64,000 nucleotides of DNA, taken from NCBI GenBank assembly GCA_014885115.2, contig WKLE02000507.1:21903-85902 (forward strand), in the 5' to 3' direction. The notes below the pieces were generated by a model. It made no database searches and was not told the DNA's origin. It was given only the letters and a program-made list of their open reading frames with translations. This document shows positions 57,942 through 64,000 of the stretch, piece after piece. How positions within the stretch are numbered: position 1 is the stretch's first letter; each line of letters begins with the position of its first letter. The position numbers and the translations under genes were made by a program. The DNA comes from Asterionellopsis glacialis (lineage: Eukaryota; Bacillariophyta; Plagiogrammaphyceae; Rhaphoneidales; Asterionellopsidaceae).

Positions 57942-59604
57942 GATGCAGAATTGAAATGGTCGAACTAACTTGATTGAGGAATCCAATAAACACTTCAAAC
58001 TGGCGTAAACTAGATAATCATATTTTTATTAACATCCGCTTGACATACGCTTTATATGCATAAGTTGAATACATTTTTGACGAAAGTTTCAGTAATACAC
58101 TAGCGGAATAAGGATATCTAAATCGTTAACTTATTGCACCTTCACCTTTCTTGAAGCGCACGAAACAAATATCAAACATGAAGGTTATTGTTTTTCACTT
58201 CGAACTCTCAAGATTTGAACTTGAAAAATTATTGTGCTTATTTCGATACTGTATAAAGAGACTCCAGAGGATCTACACTATGTACTGGTACAATGTGTGT
58301 GTTAGATGAGGTACATAATTCTTTCATTCTGAACCAATAAAAGTATTGGTTTCTTTCTGCATTTGAGTTTTCAAAGGGAATCTATAAATTTTCACCTAAA
58401 ATCCTTATACATTATTTCAAAATCGACGGAAGGTTGTGGACGTCTCGCGGATAATAAAATAGAAATTTCTTCTATAACGATCCAATCTATAACGACAATG
58501 ACGTTTGAAGCCTGATTTTCTACAGAAAAGATGACAGCGAGGGAAGTTCAATATCGTACTCATAAAAATGATTACATCTGTAGCTGCGCTCTCCTCAATA
58601 GATCCAAATACCAGACTCTCTTTATCTTATATGTAATCAGATCTTTTTTTGATTAGAGTAATATTACACTCCTAACTACGTTGAATTTGCGAGGAATTAC
58701 CCGACACGATGGGTATGCGTTTTGTTCCATAATCTCACAGAAAAAGTGACTTGAAAGGGGAAACTAAGTAAAGGTACAAAATGATGAAGTGACGACGCAC
58801 TAATGAAGTTTTGGTTGTGGTTCTGTGATTTCATTGGTCATCATGGTCCTCAGTTGAACCATTGGTTGAAGTAGTCCTAACCCTAACCTGTTACTAGAGG
58901 GTAGAAATCATATATAACGTTCAAAAATATCATACAGTATGTTGTACATGGTACGTTACCGCACATAAATCATGCAGCGTCAAAACAATCTGGGCCGTTA
59001 AATCCGACATGATCTAATATTTGAATATAAAATTGAATTCCAGATTCCTTTATATTTCAAGACTAAGTCATAAGATGATGTCGTCTAAACACGTACCAGG
59101 GTACGTAAGTCAACCTCAATCATACGTGTACCATTCTCTAATTGGAATTTCAAAAAATCAAAATTTGAGTTTTGCTGTACATCGCAGTACAAATCATACC
59201 TGTAATGTGAAGTTCGTACAACTGACGTGGTTCGGAAAGGGTGTCAAAAGGTGTCATTGGATAGACTGCCTTCTTGACACATGACACGAAAAGAAGAATT
59301 TTATTTTCTCTCTCCATCAGGCCTTTATGTACCAGCATGTGTTTTCTCATGAAAGTGTTCTGTTGGCGAAAGGACGAACCCCAACGACAACCACTCTAAT
59401 ATTTGTGAGAAAGCTTTCTATTTGTTTCTCATCAAATATCCGTTGACATAAAACCTGTCACGACTACATTGCTAAAATTGGATGACACAATAATAGCGAC
59501 CGGAGTGAAGTTATTTCTTTTTAACTATTTGCCTCGTTGTCACAATTCCCAAGAAAAAATACTTGATCGTTTCCCCATAACGATTTTCAAAGATATTGTA
59601 GAGT
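57942..59604. other. Intergenic
   Basis: 1.66 kb, AT-rich, no gene. A short CCTAACCCTAACC telomere-like piece is at 58877-58889, too short to mean much. A GTACCAGGGTACG word sits at 59093. Confidence 0.5.
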
Positions 59605-60237
59605 ATGAACGTTAAAAAATCATCCATGCGTCAATCCTTGGCCTGCATCCTGGTGTTTTTACTCAGTGCGATTTCTAGTCAAGCTTTTACGTCACCATTG
59701 TCGTTGAAGCAACAACATGTAAGGTTCAATTCATTAGAATATCCAATTAGCAGTGCACTGCACTCATGGTCTATACAAGCACCGTCATGGTCAATGGAAG
59801 CACCAACTTTTCCAAATATGGATACTTCTTTTGGATCTGGTAACTCATGGTGTTCAGAAGTGAAGAACCCCATATCTCACACTACAAGCTACGATGAGTA
59901 AGTTTCTCACCCATGATTGTCGCGGAATATTTCAAAATTTCATCCGGGACTCGCACGATTACCAATGTGTATTACAGTTTGCATACGGCACAGTCAGTCT
60001 GTGTCCACTGTAGCCACCATGTGTATCCTTGATTCTTACCTTATTGGCTTTTTGGCTACATTTTAAATCTACAGTGCACCTCTAGAATACACATTTGTAT
60101 CTGCAGGTAGTGATTGGCCTTCGATGGGGGATACTGTACCAGCCTCGGAAGAGCGAGTACGTTCTCGTCGACGTCCTTTAAGAGCCATTCGTCGTGCAGC
60201 TACCAGAGCATTTCGTGGTCGCATTGGCAGACGTTAG
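59605..60237 (+). CDS. Small plastid-targeted protein with Arg-rich tail
   Basis: Exons 59605-59897 and 60075-60237, with a 177-bp intron (GTAAGT...ACAG), 151 aa. The split Asp codon (GA + T) joins SYD-D-APLEYTFVS. A signal peptide (about 8-27, LACILVFLLSAISSQAF) ends in SQAFTSP, a clear plastid Ala-Phe motif. The mature part is Ser/Pro/Trp-rich (HSWSIQAPSWSMEAPTF) and ends in a strongly basic tail of about 25 residues (RVRSRRRPLRAIRRAATR...). The tail suggests binding to nucleic acid or an acidic partner. A later acceptor at 60108 would give an immediate stop. No family recognised. Confidence 0.7.
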
Positions 60238-61364
60238 CTATCTACATATCATTCACAGCTACAAAAATCATTCGCGGCGTATCGGATGAGTGTATCATTG
60301 GACAATATATTCATATATATTACATATTTGTTGGGAGTAGCCACGAAGACAATCCTTTTTTTTTAGTTGTAATTTTTCCTTTCTAGATGTGACAACTATG
60401 TCGGATTGTTGGGTCTCCAATCAGATTTTTTAGTATTTACTATATTTTATCCCTGAAACTACATTATAGTCGTAATCCGTTTTAATAGAAAAACATTTTG
60501 ATGAATACAATGGTGATTATGTAAAAATGATGCATTTTAATTTGAGTTGTAAGAGAAGTTGATTGTATAAACAACCCATCCAAGAAAGAGTAACGAGCAG
60601 AGGAATCACAACCAGTTTTCTATGTAGGACTACATCATGGTCCACTTCGACTTCTAAGTGGTTTATGCGCTTTCAAGACTTTCTTCAATGAAATTGAGGA
60701 AAATTAAGTGATATGACTTTGTGTGTGTTTATGATGAAAACAACTTTCAGTCAAATAAATTCTCTCTCCAAATGTGCTAATGGTATAATAGTAAATACCT
60801 ATTATTTTTTCTTCCCTCATTGGAACAGTACCTGTAGTTGTTGTTACACGCACTTACCAGCTACCATAGGACTTTCCAGTTTATGAGGTAAATACCACTT
60901 ACAGTAGGCACGATGGAAAATTGTTTTAAGAATGAAGCCGTTATAAATCCAGTATTATCTGATATTGTTTTTCCTTCGGTGAATTCAGCGATTGCTAGGG
61001 AGTGACTTTGACTCGCGCGCACGCACTTCGCTTCCAGCAGGGAAAGGAAGAGAAAGGGATAGTCTAGTCGTCTCTACGGACAAGGCACAGCATGATCACC
61101 AACAGCAACTGACTGTATCGTAGTCCTATTAGATCCCATACAGAGATCAGCACCAAGATCAAAGAGGTATTGTACAACATTGTGTATTTCGTTTCGTTTC
61201 GTTGATCGGATTCAGTTGCTGGCAATCAAAGTTTCGGTAGAACACGAAGAAGAACATAGACAACGGTTCCTAGAGGATTATTCCTAGAGGATTATATTCT
61301 GTTATCATTCAATTGCTAAGAACTGCACCTAGAAAAGAGAGAAAAACACACACACACAACCACC
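60238..61364. other. Intergenic
   Basis: 1.1 kb without a gene. A GTAGGACTAC word is at 60624, CAGTACCTGTAG at 60828, GCGCGCACGCAC at 61015 and a CA repeat of five units just before the RS-rich gene. Confidence 0.5.
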
Positions 61365-62240
61365 ATGCCAGCTTCATCAGGGAGGGTAAGAATGCCTCAT
61401 AATAATCGCATGTCTACAAGTAGTGCATTAAAGACAAGCGATATCTGGAGTAAAACGATTGGGCATGATCCATACGCAGGTGCTGGTGAACAAGCTGAAG
61501 ACAAAAATACGGCTGCGGATGAAGAAAAGGCACGTGGATTAATGGCATTGGCAAGACATCAAAATGTCGCTGGTGATGCATCAAGAGACGACTTTGCACG
61601 AAAAATGTATTTAGGCTTGAAATCTGGAAAGAAACGTCGATCACAAGATGAACAAGCTGGTATACCAAATGCAGCAAGAATGCAATTGTTGGAAGAAGAG
61701 AGCAGTAGTAGCGAGGATGAATTGGTGGAAGAAACAAAGATAAAGAATCCTCCACCGCAGCACGAAAAAGAGGAAACACTGACCAAAAAAGAAAAATCCT
61801 CCTCCAGCAGGGACCACCATCGTGACAAAGAAAGGCGGTCTAAAAGAAGGAGAGATAGGAAACGAAAGGATCGCAGCAGTAGGCGAAAAAGTAGTAGACG
61901 TTACAGTTCTGATGATGACTCGTCTTCTTCGGAGGAGAGCTCTGACAATTCTTCATCTTCTGATAGTTCTTCTTCACGGCAAAGACACGAGAGACACCGG
62001 AAACGCAGACAGAAGAACAGGAGAAAAAGAAAATACAAGCATAGGAAACGCAGGGATAGTTATAGCGACGACGATTCTTCACTGTCATCTTCAAGTCAGC
62101 GACGCCGTAAAAAACGAAGGAAAAAAAATCGGGAGCAACGTTCTCGCGGCGAGGAAAACAAAAGTAGTAATTCCCTAAAGAGAAGCAGTGGTTGCGACGC
62201 ACATGATACCAAAGACAGTGAGAATGCTTCTAATAATTAG
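61365..62240 (+). CDS. RS-rich, probably splicing-associated protein
   Basis: 291 aa, single exon, ATG in CACCATGCC. The N-terminal ~120 residues are polar with SDIWSKTIGHDPYAG and KMYLGLKSGKKRR, followed by an acidic Ser/Glu run (about 108-125, LLEEESSSSEDEL). The remaining half is Arg/Ser/Lys/Asp-rich with many RS and SR pairs, like the RS domains of nuclear splicing factors. It is probably nuclear and phosphorylated. No RNA-recognition motif is present, so it is not a classical SR protein. Confidence 0.7.
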   Translation: MPASSGRVRMPHNNRMSTSSALKTSDIWSKTIGHDPYAGAGEQAEDKNTAADEEKARGLMALARHQNVAGDASRDDFARKMYLGLKSGKKRRSQDEQAGIPNAARMQLLEEESSSSEDELVEETKIKNPPPQHEKEETLTKKEKSSSSRDHHRDKERRSKRRRDRKRKDRSSRRKSSRRYSSDDDSSSSEESSDNSSSSDSSSSRQRHERHRKRRQKNRRKRKYKHRKRRDSYSDDDSSLSSSSQRRRKKRRKKNREQRSRGEENKSSNSLKRSSGCDAHDTKDSENASNN

Positions 62241-62546
62241 TTGTTGAACAAGTAATCAAAGACTGAAATACACATATTAGAAAGACACCAGCGACAACGG
62301 TGCGAAATTAGCGCACCCTGAACTTCCCAATAAAATCCCTACAGACTTTTACAATTTTTACCTGGTGAAGTGAGAGTTACTCAAGAAGAGTTGCAAAGAG
62401 AAGTCTATGCTAGCTCTAGAGCCCTGACAAAGATGGCTCTGATTTATGCAATTATTAGTTTCTATTAAATGTTAATTAGAGTATCATGCCTATATATAAT
62501 CTACAAATATGAATCTTGTAAAGTTGCTTCTTGTGCATGGTCCTGG
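62241..62546. other. Intergenic, convergent
   Basis: 306 bp of 3' sequence between the RS-rich gene and the HSF gene; nothing seen. Confidence 0.5.
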
Positions 62547-63293
62547 TCATGCCGAGCGAGCAATACAGGTTTTTCGTTCCATTGGTTGGTAATCAATGAT
62601 TGACTCCATGAGCTCATTCCATTCGTTATCGCTCTCAGATGCTGAATCACTGGAGAAATCTGCAAACAGGTCGTCCTCGCCAGCAAAGATATTTTCAAGA
62701 TCTTCAATTTCATCGGAAAGATCAAGGAAATCCCCTGTCAAAAGAGTAACCAGAGACCCCCTGCGAATAGACGAGGATCGTTTTGTTCTTTCGAATTTTT
62801 TGAAAACGTCCAAAGATTTTCTTGGAATAGAAGTAGTAGTATCCTCAACCTGATTTGCCTTCCCGTCCAGAGGAGCAGAAGTGATTTCAGAAGGTATTGT
62901 TGGTCCATTGAGGGGTGGCATGGAATGAAAGTCGGGGAAATTTTGATTCTTCGCAGGCACACGCACTTTGGTTCCCTTAATCTTCACACGTCTGATCATA
63001 GGTAAAAGTGATGGAAAGCCACGAAGAAACATTTCATGGTAGCAAGCTCCTTTGTCCATGCCATGCGTAATACGAATGAATTCATAGAGATGAAGCTGTC
63101 GTTGAAATGATGGCCATTTGGTTTGATTAAAGTACAAGGGCATGACGTTTTTGACAAAATCCTTGGGCTTGTGAACACGGAATGCTCGACCATGAGGCAT
63201 CCATGACACAATATCTTCTTGATTATTCCTTTCCGTCTCTTCGAGCATGAGAAAGATTTGCTCAGGGAATGTTTTTCTGTGTTCAATATTCAT
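62547..63293 (-). CDS. HSF-type transcription factor
   Basis: 248 aa from the first ATG (MNIEHRKTF); the frame is open upstream to a GTG at 63386 but has no ATG. An HSF-type DNA-binding domain (about 8-105) contains FPEQIFLMLEE, IVSWMPHGRAFRVHKPKDFV, LYFNQTKWPSFQRQLHLYEF and the wing ending RGFPSLLPMIRRVK. There is no obvious leucine-zipper trimerisation coil; the rest is Ser/Asp/Glu-rich, typical of the large HSF family of diatoms. It probably binds DNA as a regulator of stress or nutrient genes. A TATTTATAG box lies about 75 bp upstream of the ATG on this strand. Confidence 0.85.
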   Translation of the reverse strand: MNIEHRKTFPEQIFLMLEETERNNQEDIVSWMPHGRAFRVHKPKDFVKNVMPLYFNQTKWPSFQRQLHLYEFIRITHGMDKGACYHEMFLRGFPSLLPMIRRVKIKGTKVRVPAKNQNFPDFHSMPPLNGPTIPSEITSAPLDGKANQVEDTTTSIPRKSLDVFKKFERTKRSSSIRRGSLVTLLTGDFLDLSDEIEDLENIFAGEDDLFADFSSDSASESDNEWNELMESIIDYQPMERKTCIARSA

Positions 63294-64000
63294 CTTTTTA
63301 TTCTCACTTGCAATTCTGCTGGAAGAAGAAACTTGTTCTACGGGTGTTTCAATGTACTTGTCACTATAAATAGATTGTATAATCACCTTTTGGTTTTGAG
63401 CAAATATTGCTTCCTGACACGTGGGGACAGAGAAGATGAAACCGTTCTATTTATTGTGTGACAAGAAATCACTGTCGAGTCTGAGAGCCGTTTCGTTTCC
63501 CGGTGAAAATCTTTCCACCCTACGCGAAAAAACACAGAGTGAATCAATACCCCGAATTTTGAAATTGTCCTTTCAGTCATTTCACGATCAGAAAAACTGC
63601 ATGGACTAATTACTATAAGTGTAAAGTCTACAGGTACTAGGTACAATTTATATTGAAACAGTACCCGGTACTAAATGTGTATACCATTCTTTACAGTATT
63701 TCTGAATTACTTTGTGAGAAATCTTGAGAACTCCCAGGAACATTCTGCACGGATTCGTTTTGTACATAGCATGTAAAATATATATGTGGGAGGTAATCGA
63801 ATAATTATGTGGACTTGACTCATCAGAGCACGTGGAGATACACAATAAATCTATCTGTGAAAACGAAAAGAATTCTGGCAGAATTGTCAGTTAAGGAAAT
63901 GGGTCATTATCTATCGGACATTAGAACGACATTAGAACGACATTAGAAGGACATGTTACCACGACACAAATTGAAAAACAGAATCTAAACCTGTTGAAGT
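63294..64000. other. Intergenic, right end of window
   Basis: No gene. ACAGGTACTAGGTAC and CAGTACCCGGTAC words at 63630-63675 place it in the palindrome family. An 11-bp triple repeat is near the end. Confidence 0.5.
63917..63949. repeat. 11-bp tandem repeat, three copies
   Basis: GACATTAGAAC twice and GACATTAGAAG once, in tandem, with a partial fourth copy. Confidence 0.9.

Noticed and set aside
58877..58889. Telomere-like CCTAACCCTAACC
   Set aside because: Only about two units; too short to suggest a telomere or fusion point.

Overview
The window reads as nuclear DNA of a photosynthetic stramenopile, most likely a diatom. Genes are compact, with zero to two short introns (83 to 253 bp) that have GTAAGT/GTACGT donors. 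Several proteins start with a signal peptide ending in an Ala-Phe plastid motif (VDA-FSP, TEA-FTT, SQA-FTS), as expected for targeting to a secondary plastid. The gene content is eukaryotic: CNOT1, SMC4, serine palmitoyltransferase, a polycomb-type RING protein, an HSF and mitochondrial bL21. There are also plastid genes for tocopherol methyltransferase and cysteine synthase. No rRNA, tRNA, CRISPR array or bacterial operon was seen. Coding regions below are given as gene spans. Exon joins were worked out by eye, and every join keeps the reading frame.

Layout. 1-13.8 kb: an AAA_16 signalling ATPase, SPT subunit 1, gamma-tocopherol methyltransferase, a Bem46/ABHD13 hydrolase, a family-16 methyltransferase and cysteine synthase. 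14.0-18.5 kb: a ferroportin (SLC40) gene with an acidic repeat tail, diverging from a membrane-anchored NikA-like solute-binding protein whose two halves are in swapped order (a circular permutation). 19.2-34.3 kb: SMC4, a small membrane protein, glutathione synthetase, UDP-glucose dehydrogenase, a PCGF-type RING/RAWUL protein and a small mitochondrial-like protein. 34.7-43.1 kb: a gene-free, AT-rich block almost without CpG. 44.4-63.3 kb: an orphan secreted protein, CNOT1, bL21m, an RBR-type ubiquitin ligase, a duplicated-helix protein, a small plastid-targeted Arg-rich protein, an RS-rich protein and an HSF-type factor.

Two things cut across the gene map. Intergenic gaps at about 0-0.6, 24.9, 26.2-27.6, 31.7-31.9, 43.5-44.1, 52.9-53.4 and 63.6 kb share a small vocabulary of palindromic words built on GGTACC (ACCAGGTACCTGGT) and TAGGACCTA, several forming perfect hairpins. 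The CpG-free block has sharp edges and looks like long-methylated, decayed DNA.

The strongest candidates for undescribed biology are the circularly permuted NikA-like receptor beside ferroportin, the palindrome vocabulary and the CpG desert. Most remaining genes are ordinary housekeeping functions with no evident joint pathway.
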